A stretch of 64,000 nucleotides of DNA from Acanthornis magna (GCA_036785705.1 JAWUZG010000157.1:930001-994000); one strand, 5' to 3'; shown: positions 49,861-61,565, counted from the first letter of the stretch. Notes: generated by a model from the letters alone, not told the origin. A program made the numbers and translations.

Positions 49861-49884
49861 AGCAGCAGCAGCAGCAGCAGCAGC
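49861..49884 (+). repeat. (AGC)8 microsatellite
   Basis: Eight perfect AGC trinucleotides lie in the intron between the two SRCR exon remnants. Confidence 0.93.
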
Positions 49885-49933
49885 CGGGGGATCCCCAGTG
49901 CCCCTGGGGTGCTGACATCTCTGCTGTCCCCAG

Positions 49934-50255
49934 GCCCAGCCGTCTCCATGTCCCTGCGGCTGGTGGGCAGCAGGAGCTGGTGCGACAGGCACGAGGAGAT
50001 CCTGCAGGGTCAGATGTGGGGCAGAGTCCTGGAGGAGCAGTGGGACGTGCAGGGGCCAGCATTGTGTGCTGGCAGCTGCGGGATGGCAAGGCAGAGACAG
50101 CCGACACCCCCCAAAAGCTCAGCGGGGCCGGGACCCGTGGGCTGTGAGGGGTCTGCTGGGCAGGGCACGAGGCCCACCTGGCCCTCTGCAGCACCTCCCT
50201 GCCCGAGCAGCACCGTCTGCAGAGCTTGTGGAGGGCGTTGGAGTCACATGTTGGG
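49934..50255 (+). pseudogene. SRCR domain exon, complete length but broken
   Basis: The exon has acceptor ctgtccccag and donor gtgagc. It encodes LRLVGSRSWCDRHEEILQ, MWGRVLEEQWDVQ, then after a 1-nt shift ASIVCWQLRDGKAETA. TGA at 50145-50147 stands where the family has Arg. GHEAHLALCSTSLPE follows, and after another shift AELVEGVGVTCWG. This is a single SRCR domain of CD163/WC1 type with two frameshifts and a stop. It ends about 55 bp from the oppositely oriented olfactory receptor relic. Confidence 0.72.
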
Positions 50256-50309
50256 GTGAGCAGCAGTGCAGGGCACTCCAGGTGACAGGCTGGGTGGCCC
50301 TGACAGCCA

Positions 50310-51029
50310 CTGTGGGTGGTCCTGCCACAGGGAAAGGGCAGGTTCAGTGCTGGAGGCACTGCTGAGAGCAGAAGTGCCACCAGCAGATCCAGGCATGGGG
50401 AGGAGATGCAGGAGGGCTTCAGATGGGAAACACAGCAGTGCTGACAAACAGGGACACCACGGCCACGGGAGGGAGGCACGTGGAAAAGGCTTTGTGCCAG
50501 CCCTGCTCAGAGGAGACTCTCAGCACAGCCCTGAAGATCTGCACATAGGAGAAAACAATGACACAAAACACTCAGAGCCTAAACAGGCACTAACCATGAT
50601 AAGCCAAACTTCCCAGAGGTAATATGAGTGTGAGCAGGAGAGCTTCAGGATCTGGGGCATTTCACAGAAGAACTGGCCCAGGCCATTGCCCTGGCACAGG
50701 GGCAGGGAAAATGGATTGGCTGTGTGCAGCAGAGCAGTGAGAAAGCCACTGGCCCAGGCAGCTGCTGCCATGTGGGCACAAGCTCTGCTGCCCAGGAGGG
50801 TCCCGTGGTGCAGGGCTTTGCAGATGGACACAGAGTGGCCATAGGACATGACTGTGGGAAGAAAACACTCTGCAGATGCAAAGCAAAGAAAGAAAAAGAG
50901 CTGAGCAGCACATTCTGCATAGGAGATGGCCCTGGTGTCCCAGAGGGAATTGTGCATGGCTTTGGGGACAGTGGTGCAGATGGAGCCCAGGTCGAGCAGG
51001 GAGAGGCTGAGGAGGAAGAAGAACATGGG
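50310..51029 (-). pseudogene. OR14-type olfactory receptor pseudogene
   Basis: Seven-pass chemosensory GPCR relic. The minus strand shows TM2-TM5 of the expanded avian OR14 (gamma-c) family: SPMFFFLLSLSLLDLGSI, VPKAMHNSLWDTRAISYAEC, SICKALHHGTLLGSRAC and CEMPQILKLSCSHSY. Frameshifts follow, with later pieces [18 protein letters not shown] and SAVPPALN. TM1 and the N-terminus are missing. The MSYDRYVAIC motif reads MSYGHSVSIC, so the G-protein-coupling DRY is lost. PPALNPLIY is broken after ALN. Confidence 0.8.
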
Positions 51030-51480
51030 GCTGTTGTTCCAAAGGAGTGTTTGAGATGATTTAAAGAATCACCAGCAAGGCGGGGTAGGTAAAAACCAGA
51101 CTTTATATAAAGTGATGGCACAACAGAGTTCATTGGCACAGTTCACTCTACTCCTGACTAGATGGTTAAGGGACACTGAGGAAAAAAGCAACAAACAGAT
51201 TCCAGTCAATCAACCCAAACTGAAATAAACCAAGAACTATCTGTGTGCGTGTGTGTGTATGTGTGTGTGGCAAAAGGATAGAAAAGGGTAAAAATGGAAT
51301 ATGGCCCAAAGGCTTAACAGCACTTAACAGTACTTGGAGTCATAACTTAACAATTTAGCAAAGGAACCACACTTAAGAGCATTTAACTTAACAGAACTTT
51401 AATTAAACTTACTAACAGGCCTAACTTACTTAGATACCCAAAGGACTTAATCACCTAAGAGAGCAGCATTTTTCCTGTAT
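51030..51480 (-). other. AT-rich segment truncating the receptor, possible LTR
   Basis: Begins exactly where receptor homology stops. It contains TTTATATAAAG, a GT-rich run at 51240-51270 and many TTAAC words. It may be a minus-strand LTR, but I cannot show ends or a target duplication. Confidence 0.35.
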
Positions 51481-52900
51481 TTGCCATGAGCAGATGTGAA
51501 AGCACAGAGACAGACAGTCAGTGCCAGGGACCTGTCAGAAATTCCCCTCAAGGGCAGGGAAATGCTCACTCCGGATGCTTTTGCATCTCCCAGGTGGGCA
51601 AAGGGTTGAGCCTCGAGGAGTGGGGGATCGGCCCAGGCTCCCTCATTGTTTGGGGATGCCCCGAGTGCAGCAAACGGGAGAGTTCCCGGCTCCGAGAGGC
51701 CCCACTCAGAGGGAGGTCGCTGCTCCAGGAGAGCTCCAAGGGGCTCATTTGGCACCGCTGTTGATAGGGCCCCAAGAGATGGGCTTTAGGCACAGCAAGG
51801 ATTCATCCTGGCGGCACTCGGGATCAACAGCTTTCTTTGACAGTGTGAGAACAGCGATGTTGTGCCATTGAGGGAAGAAAAACAGTTGCCAAGGCTGCTC
51901 CTAAAGCAAGCAGGAGCTCATTGGACAGCAGCAGTGCCTGGGAGCAGACAGTGTTTGTGATCAGCTGCACAGGAGCTGAGCCCAGGGGCTGTTGGTCAGG
52001 GCTGAGGCCTAAGGAGCATTTCTCAGATCGCAGGGTGCCTGGAAAGGTGTGGGAGGGGATAATTCACACCCTCAGTGTGGCCCTAGTCCCTCCCAGTATT
52101 TCCATGTCCATGCTCCAAGTGCTGCTGCCAGCCCTGAGCCGTGGGGATGGCAATGTCATGCTCCCTTCGCGGGGCAGTGTCACACCTGAGCCAGGTGTGC
52201 AGGGCAGGACCTTGCCCTGAGCCCAAGCGCTGCCCCACCTGCAGGAGCTGCTTCCCATCGGCCTCTTCCTGCTGCGGCCCCAAGCCCAGCTTGGAGCTAA
52301 ACAAAGGGCGCTGGCTCGGGGTCATCCCCCGGCGGGGGCTGCGCACCCCCTCTGCCCCCTCCCCAAATTCCCTCCCGGGGGCAGCAGGAGCTGGGTCAGG
52401 AGCCCTGTGGGGAGGGAAAAGGGGTGACACTGGCATGGGGGGGCACACAGGCTCTGGGGAACACACACAACCACTGGGGACCCCCCCTCACCTTCTCCCG
52501 CAGCACCAGGAGGAGGAACCCCAACATGGAGTCCCCAAACCCCTGGCAGCATCTTGGGGGGCAGGGTCTGGAGGCAGATTTGGGGGTCTGGGGGTGTCAT
52601 GACTGCCCTGAAACTCCTCCCAGCCCCACGGCCAATCCTGGACCTCTCAAACCACCACACAGCTTCCCCTAGGATGCCTCAAATTCAGTCCGTGAGACAT
52701 AAATGGCCCCAAGAGACACCGAAAGCCCTTTCCCATCTCCCCCAAGACCCACCCAATATCTCTCCAAGCCAAACAGCCCAGCCTGGACCCCAAAACTCCA
52801 TCACAGCCCTAACCAAGCCCCCTCCCAGCACTACAAATGTCCCCAAGAACCACAAAATCTCCTCCCTATCCCCACTGAATCCCCCAAATGCCCCTCCCAG
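51481..52900 (+). other. Unassigned GC-rich spacer
   Basis: No gene is recognised. 52350-52400 resembles the region 5' of the MHC leader exon at 56.45 kb (CCCCAAATTCC followed by a CCGGG-rich word). 52780-52900 resembles intron-like sequence next to both MHC beta-1 remnants. Open frames up to 153 codons are compositional. Confidence 0.45.
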
Positions 52901-52920
52901 CCCCCCATGACACTGACCAG

Positions 52921-53115
52921 GAGAGGTTGGTGGACAAGAACATGCACAGCTGGGAAGAGCTCAGGCACTTGAGTAGTGATTTGGGCACTTTGGGGGGCAC
53001 ATCCCAAATGGGGAGACCCAGGCCAGCGACTGGGACAGACAACCAGAATTCCTGGAGAACAGATGGGCTCAGGTGGACACATTTTGCCAGCACAACTATG
53101 AGATCATGGCCCATT
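52921..53115 (+). pseudogene. MHC class II beta-1 domain exon remnant (copy 2)
   Basis: Two frames show ERLVDKNMHSWEELRHLSSD and then, after a shift, GETQASDWDRQPEFLENRWA followed by QVDTFCQHNYEIMA. The Trp, Cys, His and Asn typical of the beta-1 helix (W...FLE...C.HNYE) are present. The 5' portion of the exon is deleted at the same place as in copy 1, and the same intron-like sequence is fused. It faces zinc-finger gene C tail to tail, mirroring the A module. Confidence 0.78.
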
Positions 53116-53577
53116 CTGCCTGGCCTGTGCATCCCCAGAACACCCAAATCCCTCCATATATTACCCTGAACCCCAAATTCACCACTAAATCCCAGAAAAA
53201 AAGGTGCAGCTTTAGATCTCTTTGTTAAATTTCTTGATTTTTACCCCAATTTTGGTTGTTTTGAAAGGATGAAGAAAGAAATTATTTAGCTTGGAGAAGA
53301 ACTCCAAGATCATCCAGCATTGCTTGATGCCACCAGAAGAAATAATTGGACACAGCAGGTGAGATTTTTTAGGGTGTAACGTTAATAAATCAGCTCTACC
53401 AAATAAATTTCTGATGTCAATCTAAGGACGTGGAAGCCACCAGCCAGGTGTCCTCCCAATGTTTGTCACAGGGAGTGTGGGTCATGAGGGCTCTGACCAA
53501 TGTGGGTCATCCGAGGGGTGGCAAAGTTGGAGCAGCGCACAAAGCTCTTCCCACACTCAGCACTCGCAGGGCTTCCC
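53116..53577 (+). other. 3' flank of zinc-finger gene C
   Basis: An inverted relative of 45113-45519. It contains a decayed fossil finger next to the stop of gene C, where a 2-bp deletion shifts the frame (GAGTGCTGAG versus GAGCGCCCTGAG in A). Confidence 0.5.
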
Positions 53578-54652
53578 TTACCGGTGGCTCCGCTGGTGTT
53601 GGGTCAAGTGAGAGCTCCTGGAGAAGCTCTTCCCACACTCGAGACACTCACAGGGCCTCTCCCCGGTGTGGATGCGCCGGTGCCTGATGAGGTGGGAGTT
53701 GTGCTTGAAGCCCTTCCTGCAGTTGGGGCAGCGGAAGGGCCTCTCCTCTGTGTGAATCCACTGGTGCATGAAGAGTTTTGAGCTGGTTGGAAACCTCTTC
53801 CCACACTCAGAACACTCATAGGGCCTCTCCCCTGTGTGGATCCTCTGGTGGACCATCAGGCTGGAGCTCTGGCTGAAGCTCTTCCCACATTCCCCACACT
53901 CGTAAGGTGTCTCCCCAGTGTGGATGCGCTGGTGCCTGATGAGGGTGGAGTTGTGTTTAAAGCCCTTCCTGCACTCAGGGCAGCGGAAGGGCCTCTCCTC
54001 CGTGTGAATCCGCTCATGCATGAGGAGGTTGGAGGTGGTCTGAAACCTCTTCCCACACACAGAACACTCGTAGGGCCTCTCCCCAGTATGGATCCTCTGG
54101 TGGCGGATCAGGTGGGATCTCTTGCGGAAGCCCTTCCCACATTCCCCACACTCGTAGGGCTTCTCCCCATCATGGAGCTGCTCAGGGACCACCAGGGCCG
54201 AGCTCTGGCTGAAGCTCCGGACACCTTCCCGGCACAGGGTGGGTCTTTCCTCCTCAGAGCACCCTGGGCTGGGTTTGCAGCCCCTCCTTGTGTGGCATCT
54301 CTGGGGCTTTTCCTCCCTGTTGAATTCGTGTGTCATGGAGCCTCTCAAAACGGCCTCTTCCACCAGGTTCTGCCCCAAGGCTTTGTCCTCCCTGGTCTCC
54401 GTCTGCAGCTCATTGCCTGGGGAGGAAGGACAAGGAGAGGATGCGATTTGCCTCTGTGCCACAGAGAAGGGGAAGGACATTCCCCCAGTCTGTCCCTGCA
54501 GGACAGTGTCGGCAGCGGGGTTGTCCTGCAGCCGGGGGTGATGCTCAGCTGGGACATGGAGCAGAAGACAGGGGGAAAGGGGCATTGACTTCCTCCTCAC
54601 CTGCCTGCGTGTCCTGGGGCATCTTCCTCTTCCTCACGGCCTCCTTCTCCAT
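53578..54652 (-). CDS. Zinc-finger gene C: 7 C2H2 fingers (exons 54652-54601, 54416-53578)
   Basis: The best preserved family member, 296 residues, predicted nuclear DNA-binding. The leader exon reads [17 protein letters not shown] with donor gtgagg. It joins in phase to a second exon after cttcctccccag. The leader continues [28 protein letters not shown]. Seven fingers follow, all with intact Cys and His, ending [14 protein letters not shown] and TAA at 53578-53580. Fingers 2-3 and 5-6 are near copies, so the array grew by block duplication. No KRAB domain. Two leader-exon copies lie upstream at 55471 and 57029. Target DNA cannot be deduced from sequence here. Confidence 0.8.
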
Positions 54653-55470
54653 CTGGCAAGGTTGGGGAATGGGAAGTCCTGGTTTGGGTAAAAAAGAGGT
54701 GTGAGTGCCTTGGGTTGGGGGTTCCTCATGCCCAGGTCCAGCTCTAGAAGTCACTGGGTGTTTTGTTTCTATAAAATCCTCCAAAAATCAAGAGTGACTC
54801 CAAAAAAAGCCTCCCAGGAGTTCCCCTTTTCCAGTCTCCTGTCTCTGGGGTGCTGGGGTTCCCCCTTCTCAAAGCTGCTGGGGCTCCCGTGGGTCCTGGG
54901 GATCCCCCTTCTCCAGGCTCCTGCTCAGGGATGCCATGCAGTTTCGGTGGTCCCAAGGGTCCCTTCTTCCCTGATGCTGCTTTGGCTCCCAGGGCTCCCA
55001 GGGTCCCCCTCTTCAGGCTCCCCCCACTCCAGGCACTCAGGGCTTCCCCCTCTCTCCGCCGCCCATTTCAGCGTCACAGTGTCCCGGCCCTGCCTCATCT
55101 CCAGGCCCCCCCACCCCTCCAGGCTGCCGGGGGTCCCCCTGCTCCGCTATTGCCCCTCTCTGCTCTCTCCACTCCGGGAGGCCTGCGTTCCACTCCCCGG
55201 CTCTCCTGGGGATCTCCAAAACCAATGTCCTGTCCCACCAATACCAGGCAATTCCCACATGGACCCCCCCCCCCCCCAATATTCCCTAAAGATTTGGAGT
55301 CCTGCAAGATCCAAATTTTCCCTCCGATAAACAAAATATTTACCAGGGACATGCAATGATATCTGGGGCTCAATTCCAGAATCGGTGAGTTCCAAACACT
55401 CCTCCAGAAAAAAACAACCCTACTGAAGACACCCAGATAGATTAGGGGTGAGTTCCCCCACCCTGGTCAC
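54653..55470 (-). other. 5' intron of zinc-finger gene C
   Basis: The sequence is C-rich on the plus strand (G-rich in the gene sense) and is an inverted paralog of 43331-43930 in gene A. A run of 13-14 C lies at about 55264-55277. No exon is recognised. Confidence 0.5.
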
Positions 55471-55570
55471 CTGTGGAATGTGGGGTGGGCAAAGATGCCA
55501 GAGCTGGGGGTGCTGCAGACACTGTAGTTGGTAAAACCTCATGGTTCCCCTGCTCCTCCTTTTCCTCCTC
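55471..55570 (-). promoter_or_regulatory. Leader-exon copy for gene C (proximal)
   Basis: The minus strand ends CCCACATTCCACAG before donor gtgacc. It parallels the exon ends at 41642 and 57029. A GAGGAGG-type purine tract lies just upstream, as in gene A. It could be an alternative first exon of gene C or a decayed copy. Confidence 0.4.
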
Positions 55571-56131
55571 TTCCTCCTCTCTCCCTTCTCATCCTCCTGC
55601 TCCTCCTCTGCTCTCACCCCAGACCCTCCCTTCCCACCCTCCTCTGCCCCACGGCTGCTGCAGCAGAGGCTGCTGGGACTGGGGAACCCCCCAATCAGCC
55701 CCAGGGATGGACAGGGGGCTTGGGGACCCCCCCAGTGCAGATCCACCTCCCCCAGAGCCCCAGGGAATTGCTCCGGGGATCAAGTGCTGGGGGACAGGGC
55801 TGGACCCCCAAGGAACCGCCCTTCTTCCGTCCCAACCCCACCTCTCCCTCCCCTCTCTTCCCCTTTCCCATCCTTCTCCCAATCCACACACCCCTCCCAA
55901 CTCAATTTCCGTGTCCCATCCCCCTCCCACTCTCTTTGGGGGTCCCAGACCCCTCTTCTTCCCTACTGTTCTGCCCTTTCACCATCGTCCACTCAATCCC
56001 CAAGCCTCCTCTCCCATGATTGGTTTTGGGGCTTCCAGGCCCCTCCTGACCACTTTGGGGGCCCCAATCCCCATGTCGCTCAATTTGCGGTCCCAGCCCT
56101 CGCCCCCCTTCTCCCCGCGCCCCCCGCTCAC
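55571..56131 (-). other. Low-complexity region after the MHC leader exon
   Basis: C- and CT-rich on the plus strand. By position it would be class II beta intron 1, but no beta-1 exon follows. A CCAATCAG word occurs near 55690 without a matching X box. Confidence 0.4.
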
Positions 56132-56202
56132 CCCGCGGCCGGGGGCACTGCCAGCACCACCAGTGCCACCAGGACGGCCCCAGCTGCCCCCACACGGCCC
56201 AT
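56132..56202 (-). pseudogene. Orphan MHC class II beta exon 1 (signal peptide)
   Basis: The minus strand reads MGRVGAAGAVLVALVVLA followed by VPPAA, then donor gtgagc in phase 2. This is a canonical hydrophobic signal peptide nearly identical to the remembered avian class II beta leader. No beta-1 exon follows on this strand before zinc-finger gene C. The two beta-1 remnants elsewhere are in other positions or orientations. I read it as a separated exon of a rearranged class II beta gene. Confidence 0.65.
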
Positions 56203-57028
56203 GCCCAGCGCCGGGCAGGTGCCCACAGCCCCAAAGCAGCCGCGCTCTGCCCTGGGGGGGTCCCCAAAGCGGCCCCGCCCCGCGCGGCACTGCGAGCACC
56301 AGGCCGGAGCAGTGCGGAGCGCGGGCGGGCGGCATCAGCCGTGCCCGGGCAGGGCCGGGCCCCGCGGGACAGCTCCCCCCGCACTCGGCCCCAACGGGAC
56401 AGCGCCCAGCGGGGGGGCCCGGCCTGCCCGCCCCACACCTCCCCCTCCCCAAATTCCGCTCCCGGCGCCGCTGGGGCGAGGGGGGCGCAGCTGGGCTCCA
56501 GAGGTGCCGGAGACACGTGTCCCCCGCTGCCAGTGCCACCCCCGAAGGATTAGGGGTACCCCAAAACTCCCTCAGAGGTGGCGGATACCCCGCAAGCCCC
56601 TCACGAGTGGGGTCCCCCCGCCTTCATCACCCCCAACCTTCGGCTGCCTCATCCCAGGCCCCAGCCCACCCATCGCCCTCCCCCACACTTCAGCCCACAC
56701 CCCAATCCACATCCCACCCTGCCCGGGCCCCAGCCCACCCCATCCCACGTCTCCCGCCAGCCGCCACTGAGACCCCCAAAAACCCGCGTGCCGGGGACTC
56801 CCCAATATCCCCCCAGGGCCATTTGCGACTCACGTTAGGAGTCCTGCAACATCCAAACATCCGCCCCCTCCCCCCCCCGCAAAAAAATCAAACAAAGCCT
56901 CCCAGGATCAACCAAAGATATCTGGGGCTCGGTTCTGGAGCCCTACAAGGTCCAAAAATCCCTCCCTCCCAAAAAGAACCCCACGCACCGCACAAGATCT
57001 TTGGGGCGAGCTGCCCCTGCCCGGTCAC
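56203..57028 (-). other. CpG-rich upstream flank of the MHC leader exon
   Basis: 56203-56520 is CpG-rich (CGCGG, GGGCGGGCGG). 56545-56800 is an inverted relative of 59420-59660. X and Y boxes typical of class II promoters were not found. The 554-codon plus-strand frame covering 55473-57137 is proline-rich low complexity, not a gene. Confidence 0.45.
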
Positions 57029-57340
57029 CTGCGGGATGCGGGGGGCGATGCTCCCGGGGCCGAGGGCTGCGGAAACAGAGCGATGGACTCACGTGGCAGC
57101 TCCTTTTCCTGCTTCTCTTTCTGCTCCACCCCCTTGATCCCTCCTCTTCCTGCCGCTTCCCCTCCTCCATCTGTCCTCTCCCCCCGCCCTTCTTCCTCCG
57201 TGACTCTCCTCCTCCTCGCCTGCTCCTCCTCCTCCTGTTCTTTGGCATTCCCATCCCGGCTTTGTCTGACATCAGCCCTGGGGCCAGCCCGTGCTGGGGA
57301 AAGCTGCAGGGCTGCAGGGTCAGCCGGGAATTTTGTTTTC
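57029..57340 (-). promoter_or_regulatory. Leader-exon copy for gene C (distal), CpG-rich
   Basis: The minus strand ends CCCCCCGCATCCCGCAG at 57029 before donor gtgacc, closely matching the gene A leader exon end. GA-rich sequence precedes it, as at 41.4 kb. It probably represents the ancestral first exon and promoter of the inverted zinc-finger copy. Confidence 0.45.
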
Positions 57341-58269
<929 letters not shown>

Positions 58270-58777
58270 GGGAAGCCCTGCGAGTGCCCCGACTGTGGAA
58301 AGAGCTTCGTCCTCTGCTCCAACTTCATCACCCATCGGAGGACTCACTTTGGGAGGACACCTGTCTGGTGGTCCTTTTATTTTGGCCTGAATTTTCTTTT
58401 GATTCATCTTCATGGCTTCAAAACACACAAAACTGCGATAAATTTAAGAAATTGATCAAAGACATCTAAAGCCTCCCTCTTTACTAGTGTTTGGGGGGAA
58501 TCTGGGATTTGGAGAAATATTTGGGAGTATTTGGGGATTTGGGGGGTATTTGGTGTCGTTTTCTCCATTGCTTTGCACTCCTAAATAGAAGAGGGATCAA
58601 TCTGTCACCTCAAAACCACTCAGTGCCACTGAAATGTACTCAAACCCAGCCCAAAATTACTGGATTTCATAGCCCCTGAGGGTGGAATGGGGTTGGAAGG
58701 GGATGTGGTGAAGTGGGATGCAGATCAGGAGGGGTGAGATGGGCATGGGGTGGGGCAGGATGGTTGGGATGGTACTA
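58270..58777 (+). other. 3' flank of remnant D
   Basis: A decayed post-stop finger and family 3' flank (AAGACATCTAAAGCCTCCCT-like) pass into G-rich sequence. Nothing else is recognised. Confidence 0.4.
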
Positions 58778-59415
58778 TGAATGAATTCACAAGCTGAAAT
58801 TTTAGCAACATCATATCGAACATTTATTTATAGAGCAAAGGCAAAAACAGCTGGACACTTAGCAATTTTGCCAGAGGCGCAATCCATTCATTTTACTGTG
58901 AACTTAAGTACTTTCTTTAATTGTTACATATTCATTAAGCCTAGAAGGAAATTTACACTTCACCCAACTCCCCCCCTCCGATCCTTGCCCCCTTCTGCTA
59001 GCGCGGCGCCTGTCTTGGAGTCTCGGATCTTCTGGATTGACTCAGAACTGAAGGCTGAAATCCTCCCATCGATGTTTCCTCAGTTGCAACTTAATTTGTA
59101 GGTGGCAGTTCCTTTGGGAGGTGTGAGTCAAGATAACAGACTTCCTGGGATGCCTGTGGTTATCTTCTTTGTTTCTTTAACATGTCTTGATCCCCAGCTC
59201 TGTGTTCTATCAACTTAAAAGACATTTATTACCATGTATTTATTACTACATTTTCTAACATATTACAACTATTTTGAAGTTACAATTCACCCTAACCTTG
59301 TTTCTACTTAATTATATTTTATCTTAACACTATTTTTTACACAGTACATTATCGCTTGTAAATGTTAAATTCATATATGGGAAAGCCAGCATTTATCATT
59401 CACTCATTTATCACA
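58778..59415 (-). mobile_element. LTR, inverted relative of the 46.0-kb element
   Basis: On the minus strand it starts TGTGATAAATGAGTGAATGA and contains the same landmarks as 46000-46643 (GGAAGTCTGTTATCTTGACT and GCGCCGCGCTAGCAG-like words). No flanking duplication was found, so the ends may have been rearranged. The inner (lower-coordinate) boundary is approximate. Confidence 0.65.
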
Positions 59416-60459
59416 AGGGGGTTTGGGAGGGGTGGAATGGGGGAAATAGGGTTTGGGAAGGGGTCCTTGAAGTCCAAGAGGGGTGGGATGGGTTGGGGAG
59501 TGGATTGGGAGAGTGGGGCAGGGTCTGGAATAAGACAGCCAAGGGCTGGCGATGATGGAGGGAGGGGGAACTTGTTCCTGAGTGAGTTTTTGGGTATTCC
59601 AAATTCCCGAAGGGGTTTTGGGGCAACCCACATTTTGGAGGCAGTTTTGGGGTACTCCCCAGTTCTTGGAGGTTCATGAGAGCAGCTCCATGGAGCTCTG
59701 TTGCTGGGGTGGTTGCCATGGGCACAAGCTCTGAGCTGTACCCAGAGTCTGCTGCCTCGGTGCTGGAGAGCAGAGAAATGATGAATGGCCCCAAACATCT
59801 GGAGTGTGTGTTTGGGGGGACAGGGCAAGTTCTGCTTAGGTGGGGCGGTCACTGCCCCACCCTCAGCCACTGCAGCCTCTGGTCCAGCCCCAAAGTGGCT
59901 GCCAAGCCCCTGGCACCCCAAAAACCCCACCTGTGAGAGGGACCAGAGCAGGTAAAGGCTGTGACACAGGTGTGACACTGACACGTCCCACGGCCCTGGA
60001 GCTCACAGCAGCTGAGATGGCGCTGGATCCAAGGCCAGGACTGTGGATCCTTCCACGTTGCTTTAAATTTTGCCAAGTACCTCATCCTCTAATTTCAAAT
60101 CTAAAGTTTTGAGAGGAGCTATACAAAGAATTTGGTATTTTGCTGAATTTTGTAGTTCTGTTTAAACTCTGTAACTTCACAGCAATAAGTTTAACTTTTT
60201 TTGCTCAGTTGCTTACCTGTTAGTCTGGAACAGGAAAGTGCTTGAGGGCAAAGAGAACCAGGGACTGGGAAGATCAGTGAAAACTGCACACCTGTGGTCC
60301 AGTTACAAGGACCTGCACTCCCCAGAACACTAAATGAAGGAAATAAGAGGAAGTTAGGACAGTGCCTAACTAAAGAGGAATGCCAGGGCCTCACAGCAAT
60401 AAGATAAGAGAGCCTTAAGTCAGCACGTGTGACCTGGGCACGCGTCAAGAGCCACAACA
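59416..60459 (+). other. Unassigned spacer
   Basis: 59420-59660 is an inverted relative of 56545-56800. The remainder shows no gene. A GTTGCTGGGG word near 59700 was considered as an MHC X box and rejected. Confidence 0.4.
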
Positions 60460-61565
60460 TGGAACTGACCCCCAAAAGGGACTGTGGCTCTGGACAATGG
60501 ACAGTGCATGTGGATGAGGTACACTAATGGGTGGGTGGGTGGGCACAAAGATGGCTCCTGTGTGTTCTGTGTTAATATTCTGGAAGTTTTTACCATGTCC
60601 AGCTTAGCCAATCTCTGGTGGCTCTGAAGATGATGGACATGCTGCTGGCCAAGTCTGGGCCAATTAGAGATGTTAGTTACGCCTCTGTGAAAACATATTT
60701 AAGAAGAAATCAAAACAATGTGAGCAGGCGCTTCTTTTCAGCCAGAGAAGGAGGAGGAGGTGAGAATATGTGAGAGAAAACAACATGGAGACACCAAGGG
60801 CAGTGGAGAAGGTGGGGGAGGAGGTGCTCCAGGTGCCGGAGCTGAAAACCCTCTGCCAGCCATGGTGAAGACCATGGTGAAGCAGATTGTTGTCCCCCTG
60901 CAGCCCATAGAGTCCACGAGGGAAGCAGAGATCCACTCACAGCCCGTGGGGAGTTGCCCACACCAGAGCAGGTGGATGCCTGGAGGAAACTGTGATCCAG
61001 TGGGAGTCCCAGAAGAAAGAAAGGCCTTGCTCCTGGGGTGGAACAGCCTGGCCTCAGAGGTCTGCAGCCCGTGGATGAGGGACTCATGTTGCAGCAGATT
61101 CAGGCAGGCTGCTGCTCCTGAGATTTGGACCCACACTAAAGAAGGTCGCAGAGGACTGTCTCCCGTGGAGGGACCCCATGGCAACATAGAGGACTCCTCT
61201 CCCTAGCAGCCAAAGAAAACCTCTGTCATGGACTGACCAAACCCCCATACCCTGTCGCCCTGTGCTGCTGGGGGGAAGGAGGGAAGGGAGTGAGTGGAAA
61301 AACAGTGTCTTAAGGAGTTAGTTTTACTTCTCATTTGCCACCTCTGACTCTGTTAAGTTAGCAATAAATCACTTTGCAACTTTTAAGTTTCAAAATACTT
61401 TGCCCTCAGTACATCCTCCCCCAGTTCCTTATCTCAACTCATAAGCCCTTTGTGGGTGTGTGTGAACTTTTTTTTCTCTCTTCTCTGCACAGCTGTGGCA
61501 GGAGAGAGCGGAGAGCACAGATGTCATAGGTGCCTGGCATTTGGCCAGGGTCAAACCACGGCACA
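60460..61565 (+). mobile_element. Long LTR, avian ERVL type, copy 2
   Basis: Same strand and family as 39.6-41.09 kb. CCAAT is at 60660, TATTTAAG at 60706-60713 and AATAAA at 61363-61368, and the 3' end is GGCCAGGGTCAAACCACGGCACA near 61565. Shared phrases include GATGATGGACATGCTGCTGG and GATGTTAGTTACGCCTCTGT. Solo; the left edge is approximate. Confidence 0.7.

Noticed and set aside
55684..55696. Y box / CCAAT (CCAATCAG) as a class II promoter
   Set aside because: It lies downstream of the leader exon on its own strand and has no X box partner.
55473..57137. Plus-strand frame of 554 codons
   Set aside because: Proline- and serine-rich low complexity from C-rich DNA. It overlaps the MHC leader and zinc-finger leader exons on the other strand and has no domain.
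59690..59715. MHC class II X box (GCAACAGAG on the minus strand)
   Set aside because: No Y box (CTGATTGG) at the right spacing and no class II exon in the right place.
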